In this document: positions 1-8,409 of the stretch, piece after piece
Position numbering within the stretch: position 1 is the stretch's first letter
How the letters are laid out: each line of letters starts with the position of its first letter
Assembly: GCA_905216145.1 (NCBI GenBank)
Contig: CAJMST010000008.1
Coordinates: 15,051-79,050 of the forward strand
From: an uncultured bacterium
Lineage (GTDB): Bacteria; Actinomycetota; Coriobacteriia; Coriobacteriales; Coriobacteriaceae
Direction: 5' to 3'
Length of the DNA stretch: 64,000 nucleotides
Notes under the pieces: generated by a model
The model's database searches: none
Seen by the model: only the letters and a program-made list of their open reading frames with translations
What the model was told of the DNA's origin: nothing
Translations under genes and position numbers: made by a program

Positions 1-528
1 TTTGCGTTCGATCTGCCGGGTGTGTATCTGGAGACCAACGTGCGCACGGTCTTTCTGCATCATTTCTTTCCCGACGTGCCGGCCGTTCCCGATCGCGAGC
101 TGGTGCCGCTGATCCAATCCGCCTGTCCGGCGGCCCCTGGTGCGGCGGTGGATGAGATTGCGCCCTTTGCCGTGCCGCTCGATGATGCCGATACACCGCG
201 CGCATGGTATTACGCGTTGCTGGATTACGGCGCGTATCTTAAAAAGACGCTGCCCAATCCGTCCAGGCGCTCGGCGAGCTATAGCCGTCAGTCCAAGTTT
301 GAGGGCTCGCGCCGTCAAAAGCGCGCCCATATTGTGCGCATGCTGCTAGCGGCGCGCGATGGGCAGCCGGCGGGCATCACACTCGCCGAGGCCGTAGCGG
401 GTGTCAACGAAATGGAGACGGCGGCAGGCCGCGAGCCGGTCGATCGCGATCTTGTCGCAGGCATTTTGGCCGACTTGGAGCGTGAGGGCTTTTGCCGCGT
501 GGAGGGCGACCGCTGGCTAAGCGTGTAG
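1..528 (+). CDS. mutY: A/G-specific adenine glycosylase (MutY-like), C-terminal part, 5' truncated by the window
   Basis: The reading frame is open from base 1, so the gene starts outside the window and the GTG at 22 is internal. The visible part begins inside the HhH-GPD glycosylase domain, with the LETNVRT stretch that corresponds to the DTNV segment after the catalytic Asp in MutY. It then shows the YYALLDYGAYLKK and FEGSRRQKR stretches that I know from actinobacterial MutY-like proteins. Such enzymes remove adenine mispaired with 8-oxoguanine. The usual C-x6-C-x2-C-x5-C [4Fe-4S] loop expected after the DYGA segment is absent, since only two isolated Cys remain (in SACPA and GFCRV). This therefore looks like the cluster-less branch. 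A short winged-helix-like tail of about 50 residues follows. The family call is solid. The exact substrate is inferred. Confidence 0.82.
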   Translation, partial: FAFDLPGVYLETNVRTVFLHHFFPDVPAVPDRELVPLIQSACPAAPGAAVDEIAPFAVPLDDADTPRAWYYALLDYGAYLKKTLPNPSRRSASYSRQSKFEGSRRQKRAHIVRMLLAARDGQPAGITLAEAVAGVNEMETAAGREPVDRDLVAGILADLEREGFCRVEGDRWLSV

Positions 529-642
529 CCCACCCGAATCTGAAAAACAGGATTGCAAGGTTTAGATTTTCGACATGAGGGCATCCTAAAGACAAGGCCG
601 CTCGAAGCCTACGGGCGGCATATGTTGAAGGGAAGTACACCT

Positions 643-1182
643 ATGGATTTTGAGAACTCTCAAACCAAGAAGAACCTCGAGACCGCTTTTGCCGGTGAGT
701 CCCAGGCGCATACCAAGTATCGCTACTACGCATCTAAGGCCAAGAAGGATGGCTACGTTCAGATCTCGAATATCTTTGCCGAGACCGCAGGCAACGAGTC
801 CGAGCACGCCAAGCTGTGGTTTAAGTATCTGCACGACGGCGCCGTTCCCGACACCCTGGACAACTTGCGTGATGCCGCTGCGGGAGAGAACTACGAGTGG
901 ACCACGATGTACGACGAGTTCGCCAAGACCGCCGAGGAAGAGGGCTTTACCGAGATTGCCGCAAAGTTCCGTGGCGTCGGCGCTGTCGAGAAGGCTCACG
1001 AGGAGCGCTACAACAAGCTTGTCGAGCGCATTGAGTCGGGCGAGGTGTTTGAGCGCGAGGGCGTGAAGGTATGGAAGTGCCTGAACTGCGGGCACCTGCA
1101 CGTTGGCGCCGAGGCGCCCGAGGTGTGCCCGGTTTGTAACCACCCGAAGGCGTACTTTGAGGAGCAGGTGGTGAACTACTAG
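643..1182 (+). CDS. rbr: Rubrerythrin
   Basis: This is a 179-residue non-haem diiron protein that reduces peroxide in anaerobes using electrons from rubredoxin-like carriers. The N-terminal ferritin-like four-helix domain (about 1-140) carries the expected Glu/His ligands in [19 protein letters not shown] and VEKAHEERY. The C-terminal rubredoxin domain has two CxxC knuckles, CLNC and CPVC. The ATG at 643 is chosen because a GAAGGGAAG Shine-Dalgarno sits just upstream and MDFENSQT aligns with known rubrerythrin starts. The frame is open further upstream to 553, but that extension is not rubrerythrin-like. It stands alone, followed by a long hairpin and a terminator. Its presence supports an anaerobic, oxygen-exposed lifestyle. 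Confidence 0.96.
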   Translation: MDFENSQTKKNLETAFAGESQAHTKYRYYASKAKKDGYVQISNIFAETAGNESEHAKLWFKYLHDGAVPDTLDNLRDAAAGENYEWTTMYDEFAKTAEEEGFTEIAAKFRGVGAVEKAHEERYNKLVERIESGEVFEREGVKVWKCLNCGHLHVGAEAPEVCPVCNHPKAYFEEQVVNY

Positions 1183-1203
1183 CGCGTGGCGCTGACATGA
1201 GCT

Positions 1204-1289
1204 GGGCCGGGAGGGCGGGATTGCCTTCCCTCCCCGCTCACGGCTTCGCAGGGTCGCGTTGAGGGAAGGTAATCCCGCCCTCCCGGCCC
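1204..1289. repeat. Long hairpin element, constant-tip family, copy A
   Basis: Arms 1204-1232 and 1261-1289 are complementary over 29 positions with one G:T. The 28-base tip contains GCTCACGGCTTCGCAG followed by GGTCGCG. The same tip recurs in the hairpin at 2144-2229 with completely different arms. It lies between rubrerythrin and the downstream terminator. Confidence 0.85.
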
Positions 1290-1339
1290 GCTTTGGGTCG
1301 TTGCGTGCTCGCTACAGAAAAGCTGATATTAAAGTTTGT

Positions 1340-1370
1340 GTGCCGCCCCTTTTGGGGCGGCACGTTTTGT
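1340..1370 (+). terminator. Intrinsic terminator after rubrerythrin
   Basis: A 10-bp perfect GC-rich stem (GTGCCGCCCC pairing with GGGGCGGCAC) with a TTTT loop is followed by GTTTTGT. A near copy ends the next gene at 2272-2304. Confidence 0.85.
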
Positions 1371-1456
1371 GTGGGGATTGGTTGGGACGGTACCGTTCTT
1401 GGGTGGGGTACACTAGGTAGCGTTGGCTATTCGTTTCCTCTTGCGAGGTGTTGGTT

Positions 1457-2089
1457 ATGGGTAAGAAGTCTCGGGCTCGGGTGGCTGCGGCGGGGACTCG
1501 CAAGGATCCTGGTCGTCGGGTTGCCGAGGGCAAAAAGGCCGATCGTGCCGAGAAGGACAAGAAGGTCGGTGCACATGCTCATCCTGAGTGGGCGCCTCAC
1601 CTCAATACGGCTAGCGAGGATCTGACTGCTAAGTTGTTTACTCTGGTCGAGGTTATCTTGGGCGTGGTGCCCGTGGCGGTCATTGGCTTGTTCTTGGCTT
1701 CGAAAGATGCCACGAGCGTGGATAAGCTCACCGATGTCTTTTCTCAGGATCCCTCAATGGTGGTTACGTTTATCTCTGCGTGCCTGCAGCCGTTTGTGGC
1801 GTACATGCTGTACATGATCTATCGCAAATACTGCGAGGGTGATGCGGGCTTTGCCGCCGGCAACCTGATTGGCCTCTTGTGCTCCGAGATTTTGCTGCTC
1901 AATATTCCTGGCGTCATCGGCATGGGCATCTTGTTGTGGCGTGTCTGGCGCAACGTCGCCCCGCACTTCGAGAGCTGGCTGTTTGAGCGTCGCGCAATGG
2001 GCGTGCTGGTCGATATCGCGGGCTCGCTCGTAATCCTGGTCCTGGCGTTTATGTGCGCCACCGCCGCCCGCGGTCTCGCGGGCATGTAG
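1457..2089 (+). CDS. Membrane protein of unknown function, Lys/Arg-rich N-terminus
   Basis: The protein has 210 residues. The first 50 or so are very basic and rich in Lys, Arg and Ala (MGKKSRARVAAAG...). About four hydrophobic segments follow, around residues 60-80, 100-120, 132-158 and 180-205, so it is an integral membrane protein with a positively charged cytoplasmic tail. I recognise no enzymatic motif. The ATG at 1457 is used because GAGGTG lies 6 nt upstream. An in-frame GTG at 1448 overlaps that Shine-Dalgarno and is less likely. It is monocistronic between two nearly identical terminators. Conserved position beside rubrerythrin is not evidence of function. Confidence 0.75.
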   Translation: MGKKSRARVAAAGTRKDPGRRVAEGKKADRAEKDKKVGAHAHPEWAPHLNTASEDLTAKLFTLVEVILGVVPVAVIGLFLASKDATSVDKLTDVFSQDPSMVVTFISACLQPFVAYMLYMIYRKYCEGDAGFAAGNLIGLLCSEILLLNIPGVIGMGILLWRVWRNVAPHFESWLFERRAMGVLVDIAGSLVILVLAFMCATAARGLAGM

Positions 2090-2143
2090 TCTGTCCTCAC
2101 CGACCACGGAGCGCAGGGCAACTGCCGGCCTTACCGCTCCGGG

Positions 2144-2229
2144 CGTCAGACCCGCGGCGCATCCCTTTCCCTCTCGCTCACGGCTTCGCAGAGTCGCGCG
2201 AGGCAAAGGCATGCGCCGCGGGTCTGACG
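2144..2229. repeat. Long hairpin element, constant-tip family, copy B
   Basis: The 19-bp perfect outer arms are 2144-2162 and 2211-2229. They are extended inward by about 11 bp with two mismatches. The tip again reads CGCTCACGGCTTCGCAG then AGTCGCG, almost identical to copy A at 1233-1260, although the arms are unrelated in sequence. Confidence 0.85.
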
Positions 2230-2271
2230 GCGCGGGCTTGCTAGCGAGTTTTGGCTCATAGATTGGTTTGT

Positions 2272-2304
2272 GTGCCGCCCCTTATGGGACGGCACGTTTT
2301 GTTT
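2272..2304 (+). terminator. Intrinsic terminator
   Basis: The stem GTGCCGCCC pairs with GGGaCGGCAC and is followed by GTTTTGTTT. It is a near duplicate of the terminator at 1340-1370. The rest of the 2090-2553 gap holds no ORF that I can support. It contains the hairpin at 2144-2229 and an AT-richer stretch (2310-2500) that is probably the promoter region of the next gene. Confidence 0.8.
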
Positions 2305-2553
2305 GGGGTCCCTGTCTTCACAATTTTCGTCAAGCTTTTGGTTAGGTTTTGGTCAGTTGGCGTAAGGGCTGAGGGCAAAAAGATTGCTGGCGAAAAAAGC
2401 TCAAAGAAAGTGCTGGTAGGGGAGTTGTTGAGCTTTTCGACAGTTTTCTGACAAAAGAATCTTCACAGCTATTGCCGCGGATTTCGTTGTCGCGGTCATG
2501 GTGGTGCGGGATGCTGGTCGTAAGCGTCGAATGCTCCGATTTTGGAGGCCAGC

Positions 2554-2976
2554 ATGGATCTGTTTCTTGAGACCCCGCAGCAACAAGCTGAGCGCATGTT
2601 GCGTCAGCAGCAACGGCTCATGGAGATGCAAATGCAAGGGGTAGCCGCCCAGTCCCCTGCGCAAAATGCCACGCCCGCGGTTTCGCCTGCGGGCGGATTG
2701 GCGCCAGAGAACTATTCCGTACAACAAGATTCATATGCGCAGGAGCTTGCGTTCGACAAGCGCCGCACACGTCACCGCCGCGTGGGCCAGCGCCTGCGCA
2801 CGTTAGCGATGATTGCGCTGATCCCGTTGGGACTCGCGGCAATCTTCTTGGCCTCATATGCCCTCACGTGCATTCTCAACGGCGCCTCGCCTAGTGAGGT
2901 GCTTCAGCATCTAGCGGCCCTGGGCCAGCGCCTAGGCGATGTCGCAACAACCGTCCGCGCCGGCTGGGAGAGTTAG
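2554..2976 (+). CDS. Single-pass membrane protein of unknown function
   Basis: This is a 140-residue protein. The N-terminal half is hydrophilic and Gln/Met-rich (MRQQQRL, MEMQMQG). A basic patch (KRRTRHRRVGQR) is followed by one transmembrane helix at about residues 87-112 and a short, mildly amphipathic C-terminal tail. The basic patch before the helix predicts a cytoplasmic N-terminus. The ATG at 2554 follows a GGAGG at 6 nt. I do not recognise the family. It stands alone, with the low-GC nucleotidyltransferase pair beginning 120 bp later. Confidence 0.7.
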   Translation: MDLFLETPQQQAERMLRQQQRLMEMQMQGVAAQSPAQNATPAVSPAGGLAPENYSVQQDSYAQELAFDKRRTRHRRVGQRLRTLAMIALIPLGLAAIFLASYALTCILNGASPSEVLQHLAALGQRLGDVATTVRAGWES

Positions 2977-3099
2977 CGTTTGTCACATTAGGGCTTCTAG
3001 GGTGTAGGGATTATCGCCACGAGTAGAATTCTTGTAATCTGTAGGTCCTGTCGTGCGACTGAATAGTATTATTGAAGATAAATAATAATAGGATTTGCT

Positions 3100-3630
3100 A
3101 TGTATAAGCAGGATTTAGAGCGGACTCTTTTGGGCATTGACGAAGAGGCGGAGCTGGAAATAGGTCCAAGAGACGACAGACCGAGCGTTGTATTGGTGGG
3201 AGGAAGCGCCTTCATGCTAAACGATGTGACGAATCGGTCGGTTACACATGACATTGATGTGTTTGAGGCAGACAGGTGCCTCCGCGAGATCATAGTTCGA
3301 TACCCCGAGGTGAATGGTATGGCGGTGGCATATTGTAATCAGATGCCATTCAATTACGAAGATCGTTTGATTCCCTTGGATATTGGCGCGCGTTTTATCA
3401 GGTACTTTACGCCATCCTTGGAGGACCTGGCGGTAATGAAGCTCTATGCCTACCGTCCGAACGACACCATCGATCTTCATAGTCAGGCATTCGTCGACCG
3501 ACTTGATTGGGGGCTGCTCGAACGGCTTATATTCGACGAGGGAGAAGCACTGGCGTCGTCGCCTTCGGAGCGGAGCTATCAAGAGATGGTCTGCGCATAC
3601 AGGCAATACAAAAAGGAGGTGCTCGGTTGA
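3100..3630 (+). CDS. DUF6036/AbiEii-like nucleotidyltransferase, probable toxin-like partner
   Basis: The 176-residue protein has a minimal nucleotidyltransferase signature: LVGGSAFML, followed after a short spacer by the acidic pair in THDIDVFEA, then SLEDLAVMKLYAYRPNDTIDL. This pattern is typical of DUF6036/AbiEii/MNT-type proteins, several of which modify tRNA or proteins as toxins. Nucleotidyl transfer is inferred from the GGS...DxD motif. The next gene starts in the stop codon of this one (TTGA overlap), so the two are translationally coupled. Base composition is clearly lower in G+C than the flanks, and the leader (3060-3099) is AT-rich, which suggests horizontal acquisition. Toxin activity is not shown by sequence alone. 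Confidence 0.75.
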   Translation: MYKQDLERTLLGIDEEAELEIGPRDDRPSVVLVGGSAFMLNDVTNRSVTHDIDVFEADRCLREIIVRYPEVNGMAVAYCNQMPFNYEDRLIPLDIGARFIRYFTPSLEDLAVMKLYAYRPNDTIDLHSQAFVDRLDWGLLERLIFDEGEALASSPSERSYQEMVCAYRQYKKEVLG

Positions 3631-4190
3631 ATCTGACTTTTGAGGGATTTTTGAAAGGCTATTGCCGAGAGCTATCCGGACAGCAGTCGCTGAGTTTTAG
3701 AAAACTGCTTGAGCAGGCGACGACGGTTGCGCCGCGCGTGGCGGAGCCTCTATTTTTGCTCGCTTTGGCGCAAGGAAAAGCCGGATACGTTCTGGGTTTA
3801 TCCGAGGGCTCGTGGATGGAAGAAGATTACCGAGGCGTTTTGTCCTTGTACGATCAAGCGGGTGGCATGGCGTCTCTATGCGCCAAAAGCGAGCTCCCTA
3901 ACCGTTATGCCAACGTTTGGCGTGCGTATAGGGCGGTGAAGGAAAAGCCAGTGGCGGACAGAAGGATCAACGCCCTGATGCGAAAGAGAACATTGGGAGC
4001 GCTAGGAGAATCGGGCGTAACGCGCTACGGTCTCTGCCGCGATTTGAATCTGAATAAGGGAAACGTGTACGCATACTTAGCCGGCGATGACTCAAAGGTG
4101 AGCAGGGAGACGGCGCGCCGCATTATGGAATATGCGGAGGAGAGGGGCACCCAAGAAGGGGCCGGGCGCCCGGTGGGTGTGGCGGGGTAA
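3627..4190 (+). CDS. HTH protein coupled to the nucleotidyltransferase (antitoxin/regulator candidate)
   Basis: The 187-residue protein starts at a TTG (3627) that overlaps the TGA of the upstream gene. An AAGGAGGT Shine-Dalgarno lies 6 nt upstream, which fixes the start; the same frame is open further upstream but without an initiation signal. Residues of about 1-110 are helical with no motif I know. The C-terminal part (about 128-170: GVTRYGLCRDLNLNKGNVYAYL...SRETARRIMEY) reads as a helix-turn-helix of the XRE/Cro type. The order (NTase first, HTH second) with coupled translation fits a two-component toxin-antitoxin or abortive-infection-like module. The HTH protein could alternatively be an ordinary repressor of the pair. 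Confidence 0.7.
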   Translation: MNLTFEGFLKGYCRELSGQQSLSFRKLLEQATTVAPRVAEPLFLLALAQGKAGYVLGLSEGSWMEEDYRGVLSLYDQAGGMASLCAKSELPNRYANVWRAYRAVKEKPVADRRINALMRKRTLGALGESGVTRYGLCRDLNLNKGNVYAYLAGDDSKVSRETARRIMEYAEERGTQEGAGRPVGVAG

Positions 4191-4241
4191 GATTGATCGC
4201 GGTTTTGATTGATAATCGATTGGGTTTGTTGGGCGGAGTCT

Positions 4242-5597
4242 GTGTCTGCTATTGATATCGTGCTTGTTGTGATTGCCTTGGTCGCGGTGGGAGTTGCCGT
4301 GGTTTGCGCCATGCAGCTTAAAGGCCTTCGTGCCGAGTTGCGAGAGCGTGGCGGCAACGACGCGGAGACGCTCGCGGCGCTCGAGCAGGCCAACAGCACG
4401 CTCGATGCCCTCAACGCCGCGCTGACGGAAACCCGCCGCACGGCAAGCGCCATCGCGCAGCAGCAGACGACCGACGCCGCCGTAGAGCAGCAGCGCTACC
4501 TGACCATCGCGCGTGAGTTCTCGCAGGCTGGCGACCGTATGGATGACCTGCGCCGTGAGACGGCCCAACAGCTTGGCGCCAACCGCGAGGGCATCGAGCA
4601 CCGCCTGGACAAGGTGCGCGAGACGGTCGATGCCCAGCTGGGCGCCATCCGCAAGGACAACAACGTTCAGCTCGATCAGATGCGCGCGACGGTGGACGAG
4701 AAACTCTCCCGTACGCTCAACGATCGCCTGTCTGCATCGTTTAAGCAGGTGAGCGACCAGCTCGAGGCCGTGTACAAGGGCCTGGGCGATATGCAATCTA
4801 TCGCCACCGGCGTGGGCGACCTTAAGCGCGTGCTGGGCAACGTCAAGGCGCGCGGCATTTTGGGCGAGGTGCAGCTGGGTGCAATCCTGGCGGACATCCT
4901 TACGCCCGACCAGTATCTGGAAAACGTCGCCACTAAGCCCGGCGCCTCGGAGCGCGTTGAGTTTGCCGTCAAACTGCCGGTAGACGAGGGCGATCCCGTG
5001 CTGCTGCCGATTGACTCCAAGTTTCCCGGCGATGCGTATGAGCACTTGCTCGACGCGCAAGAGTCGGGTGATGTCGAGGCCGTCGCCGCAGCGCGCAAGA
5101 CGCTCGATATGATGGTGAAGCGCGAGGCCAAGGACATTTGCGAGAAGTACCTGAGCGTGCCCGCGACGACCAACTTTGGCATTCTGTTCGTGCCGTTTGA
5201 GGGCCTGTACGCCGAGGTCGTCAGCCGCCCCGGGCTTATCGAGACCCTGGGCCGCGACTATCACGTCAATGTTGCCGGCCCCAGCACCATTGCCGCCATC
5301 CTCAACAGCCTGCAGATGAGCTACCAGACGTTTAGGCTGCAAAAACGCACCGACGACGTGCTACGCGTGCTTTCCGCCGTCAAGGCCGAGCTGCCGCGCT
5401 ATCAGGCGGCGCTACGCCGCGCCCAACAGCAGATCGAGACTGCGGGCAAGACGGTCGAGGGCATTATCACCACGCGCACCAACGTTATGGAGCGCAAACT
5501 CAAGGACATCGATGCGCTGGAGGACGCCGAGGAGGCCGACGCGATTCTGGGCTTGGAGTCCGCAGGCTTACTCGCGGGCCAGGAAGACGAGGGCTAG
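4242..5597 (+). CDS. rmuC: RmuC family protein
   Basis: The protein has 451 residues and the standard RmuC layout. An N-terminal membrane anchor (about 3-23, IDIVLVVIALVAVGVA) is followed by a long coiled coil (about 30-185). The RmuC core (about 200-420) shows KARGILGEVQLGAIL, LPIDSKFPGDAYEHLL, TTNFGILFVPFEGLYAEV and GPSTIAAILNSLQMSYQ. RmuC proteins limit inversions at short inverted repeats and carry a restriction-endonuclease-like fold; the molecular activity is not established by this sequence. The start is uncertain. GTG 4242 has only GGAG at 3 nt, but any earlier start would add residues before the membrane anchor. Its presence is notable in a genome rich in inverted repeats. Confidence 0.9.
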   Translation: MSAIDIVLVVIALVAVGVAVVCAMQLKGLRAELRERGGNDAETLAALEQANSTLDALNAALTETRRTASAIAQQQTTDAAVEQQRYLTIAREFSQAGDRMDDLRRETAQQLGANREGIEHRLDKVRETVDAQLGAIRKDNNVQLDQMRATVDEKLSRTLNDRLSASFKQVSDQLEAVYKGLGDMQSIATGVGDLKRVLGNVKARGILGEVQLGAILADILTPDQYLENVATKPGASERVEFAVKLPVDEGDPVLLPIDSKFPGDAYEHLLDAQESGDVEAVAAARKTLDMMVKREAKDICEKYLSVPATTNFGILFVPFEGLYAEVVSRPGLIETLGRDYHVNVAGPSTIAAILNSLQMSYQTFRLQKRTDDVLRVLSAVKAELPRYQAALRRAQQQIETAGKTVEGIITTRTNVMERKLKDIDALEDAEEADAILGLESAGLLAGQEDEG

Positions 5598-5720
5598 CCG
5601 CAACGGACGGCGGGGCGTCGGCGCAAGCACTGCGCGGGCGCTTTTCGCATCGTGGTTGCCTGAAGTGCACTTTAGTGTGCAACAATGGCGTTTCGTCCTA
5701 TCAGATGCGAAAGGAAGCCC

Positions 5721-7523
5721 ATGTCTCAGAGAAGCACCAGTCCGCTCAAACGCTCCACCGTGCGCCGCACGCTGCAGCGTTTTTGGGACGTCACGCGCAC
5801 ACAGCCGTTGATCGTCTTTCTCTCGGTGTTCTCGTCGGCGGGCTACATCTTTTTGCTTACGTTTGCCAACACCTACGTGATGGCCCTTATCGTCGACCGC
5901 GTCCAGGCCGGCCCCGTGGCGGGCGACCAGGTGCTTGAGGTCTTTGGCCCCTACATTCTGGCGCTCGTGCTCGTTAACCTGGTAGGCCAGATCCTCTCCA
6001 AGCTGCAGGACTACACCGTCTACAAGCTCGAGATTGCGGGCAACTATCACCTGGCGCGCCTGTGCTTCGACACGCTCTCCAATCAGTCCATGACCTTTCA
6101 CACCAGCCGTTTTGGCGGTTCGCTCGTGAGCCAGACGAGTCGTTTTATGAGCGGCTACACGGGCCTGGTGGACGTAACGGTGTATTCGCTCATTCCCACC
6201 ATCACCTCGGTTATCTGCACGGTGGCGGCGCTCGCCCCGGTGGTGCCCACGTTTACCGTGATCCTGGTGGGCATCATGGTCGTCTACATCACGTTTGTCT
6301 GGCTTATGTACAAGCGCATCATGCCGCTTTCGGCCGCCACGTCCGCCGCGCAGAACAAGCTTTCGGGCGTGCTGTCCGATGCGGTCACGAACATCCTGGC
6401 CGTCAAGACCTGCGGGCGCGAGGACTTTGAACGCGATCTGTTCGACGCCGCCGATCGTGCCGCGCGCGACGCTGAGACGGTCTCGATGCATGCCATGATG
6501 CAGCGCAACTTTACGACCTCGGGCCTCATCGTCATCACCATGGCCGTGGTGAGTGTGTTCGTGGCGGGCGGCAACGCGTGGTTTGGCATCTCGGCCGGCT
6601 CGCTCGTCATGATCTTTACCTACACCTATAACCTCACCATGCGCCTGAACTACGTGAGTTCCATGATGCAGCGCATCAACCGCGCTTTGGGCGATGCGGC
6701 CGAGATGACGCGCGTGCTGGACGAGCCGCGTCTGGTGGCAGACGACGAGAACGCTCCCGAGCTTAAAGTGACCGAGGGCGCGATTGATTTTGAGCACCTG
6801 AGCTTTGCGTACCGTGACGCTGCGGCGGGCGAGAGCGTGTTCGATGACCTGACACTTCATGTGGCGGCGGGCCAGCGCGTGGGCCTGGTGGGCAAATCGG
6901 GCTCGGGCAAGACGACACTCACCAAGCTGTTGCTGCGCCTGGACGACGTACAGGTCGGCCGCGTGCTCGTGGACGGCCAGGACGTTTCGCGCTGCACGCA
7001 GCAGAGTCTGCGCCGCCAGGTTGCCTACGTGCCGCAGGAGGCGCTGCTGTTCCATCGCTCCATTCGCGAGAATATCGCCTACGGCCGCCCCGACGCTACC
7101 GACGAGCAGATCCGCGAAGCGGCTCGCTTGGCTAATGCGACCGAGTTTATCGACCGCCTGCCCCGTGGCTTTGACACCATGGTGGGCGAGCGCGGCGTTA
7201 AGCTTTCGGGCGGTCAGCGCCAGCGTGTGGCCATCGCCCGCGCCATCCTTACCGACGCGCCGATTCTGGTGCTCGACGAGGCGACGTCTGCCCTGGACAG
7301 TGAGTCCGAGGCGCTGGTGCAGGAGGCGCTCGAGAACCTGATGCGCGGCCGCACCTCCATTGTGGTGGCGCATCGCCTGTCCACCGTGGCGGCGCTCGAC
7401 CGCATCGTGGTGCTGGCGGACGGCGAGATTGTCGAGGACGGTACGCATACGCAGCTTGTCGAGGCGGGCGGCGAATACGCAAGCCTGTGGAGCCGCCAGA
7501 CCGGCGCATTTTTGGAGGCTTAA
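5721..7523 (+). CDS. ABC exporter, fused membrane and ATPase domains
   Basis: A 600-residue half-transporter of the ABCB/MsbA/LmrA type. The six-helix membrane domain (about 20-310) is followed by a nucleotide-binding domain with Walker A GKSGSGKTT (about 395), Q-loop VPQEALLFHRSIREN, signature LSGGQRQRVA, Walker B ILVLDEATSALD and switch His in VVAHRLST. It exports a lipid, peptide or drug; the substrate cannot be told. The ATG at 5721 is used because AAGGAA lies just upstream. A start at 5685 has no site. A single half-transporter gene without a neighbouring partner suggests a homodimer. A short palindrome, TGCAC-6-GTGCA (5665-5680), lies in the promoter region. Confidence 0.92.
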   Translation: MSQRSTSPLKRSTVRRTLQRFWDVTRTQPLIVFLSVFSSAGYIFLLTFANTYVMALIVDRVQAGPVAGDQVLEVFGPYILALVLVNLVGQILSKLQDYTVYKLEIAGNYHLARLCFDTLSNQSMTFHTSRFGGSLVSQTSRFMSGYTGLVDVTVYSLIPTITSVICTVAALAPVVPTFTVILVGIMVVYITFVWLMYKRIMPLSAATSAAQNKLSGVLSDAVTNILAVKTCGREDFERDLFDAADRAARDAETVSMHAMMQRNFTTSGLIVITMAVVSVFVAGGNAWFGISAGSLVMIFTYTYNLTMRLNYVSSMMQRINRALGDAAEMTRVLDEPRLVADDENAPELKVTEGAIDFEHLSFAYRDAAAGESVFDDLTLHVAAGQRVGLVGKSGSGKTTLTKLLLRLDDVQVGRVLVDGQDVSRCTQQSLRRQVAYVPQEALLFHRSIRENIAYGRPDATDEQIREAARLANATEFIDRLPRGFDTMVGERGVKLSGGQRQRVAIARAILTDAPILVLDEATSALDSESEALVQEALENLMRGRTSIVVAHRLSTVAALDRIVVLADGEIVEDGTHTQLVEAGGEYASLWSRQTGAFLEA

Positions 7524-7586
7524 AGCCCCCGTACGTGGGACAATCGTGCCCATAGGATTGTTATGCCGTTGAAGCGAGGAGTCGTT

Positions 7587-8252
7587 ATGCCACGCGAGAC
7601 CAATGCCGCCAAACGCGAGCGCGCCATCGAGGTGTGCGAGCGCCTTAACCGTCGCTATGGCCCGGTCGAGTGCTTCTTGGACCACGAGAATCCCTTTAGG
7701 CTGCTCATCGCGGTACTGCTCTCGGCTCAAACGACCGACGCGCAAGTCAACAAGGTGACGCCGCGGCTGTTTGCCCAGTGGCCCACGCCCGAGGCCATGG
7801 CCGGGGCGAGTGTTGCCGACGTGGCAGACACTATCAAGTCACTCGGCTTCTACAAGAGCAAAGCCAAGCATGCCGTCGAGGCCGCGCAGATGATCGTCGC
7901 CGACTATGGCGGCGAGGTGCCGGCCGACATGAAGGAACTCGTGAAGCTGCCGGGCGTGGGACGCAAGACGGCGAACATCGTGCTCAACGTGGGGTATGGC
8001 ATCGTGGAGGGCATTGCGGTGGACACGCACGTCAACCGCATTGCGCACCGCCTGATGCTGAGTCCCAAGACGCATGCCAAGGAGCCGCTCAAGACCGAGC
8101 AGGATCTGCTCAAGATTTTGCCGCACGAGTATTGGGAGTCGGTCAACCATCAGTGGATCACCTTTGGTCGCGAGATCTGCGATGCCCGCAAGCCCAAGTG
8201 TGACGAGTGTCCGCTGGCAGATTTGTGCCCCAGCGTGCGCGTAGCGGGGTAG
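7587..8252 (+). CDS. nth: Endonuclease III
   Basis: This 221-residue bifunctional DNA glycosylase/AP lyase removes oxidised pyrimidines. The helix-hairpin-helix LPGVGRKTAN carries the Schiff-base Lys (K127), and VDTHVNRI carries the catalytic Asp (D146). The C-terminal iron-sulfur loop CDARKPKCDECPLADLC has the canonical C-x6-C-x2-C-x5-C spacing. The ATG at 7587 has GAGGAG 5 nt upstream. An in-frame ATG at 7563 lacks a site. It lies 63 bp after the ABC exporter and could be co-transcribed with it, but a functional link is not evident. Confidence 0.96.
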   Translation: MPRETNAAKRERAIEVCERLNRRYGPVECFLDHENPFRLLIAVLLSAQTTDAQVNKVTPRLFAQWPTPEAMAGASVADVADTIKSLGFYKSKAKHAVEAAQMIVADYGGEVPADMKELVKLPGVGRKTANIVLNVGYGIVEGIAVDTHVNRIAHRLMLSPKTHAKEPLKTEQDLLKILPHEYWESVNHQWITFGREICDARKPKCDECPLADLCPSVRVAG

Positions 8253-8409
8253 GGCGGAACGCATCTTCGTCTGGCGTTTTTTGCGGGGCTGGGTTTGCCC
8301 TTGAGCCGGAGTCCTCTCCATGCGCTACCATGACAGGCAATGTATTTGACGTACGACCCGTCGAGCTTGCCCCGGCGGGCTTTTGGCGTTGCAATGCCGG
8401 AGGAACAGC

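Noticed and set aside
1293..1625. 110-codon frame overlapping the terminator and the start of the membrane protein gene
   Set aside because: It runs through the terminator hairpin and out of frame into the next gene; not a coding sequence.
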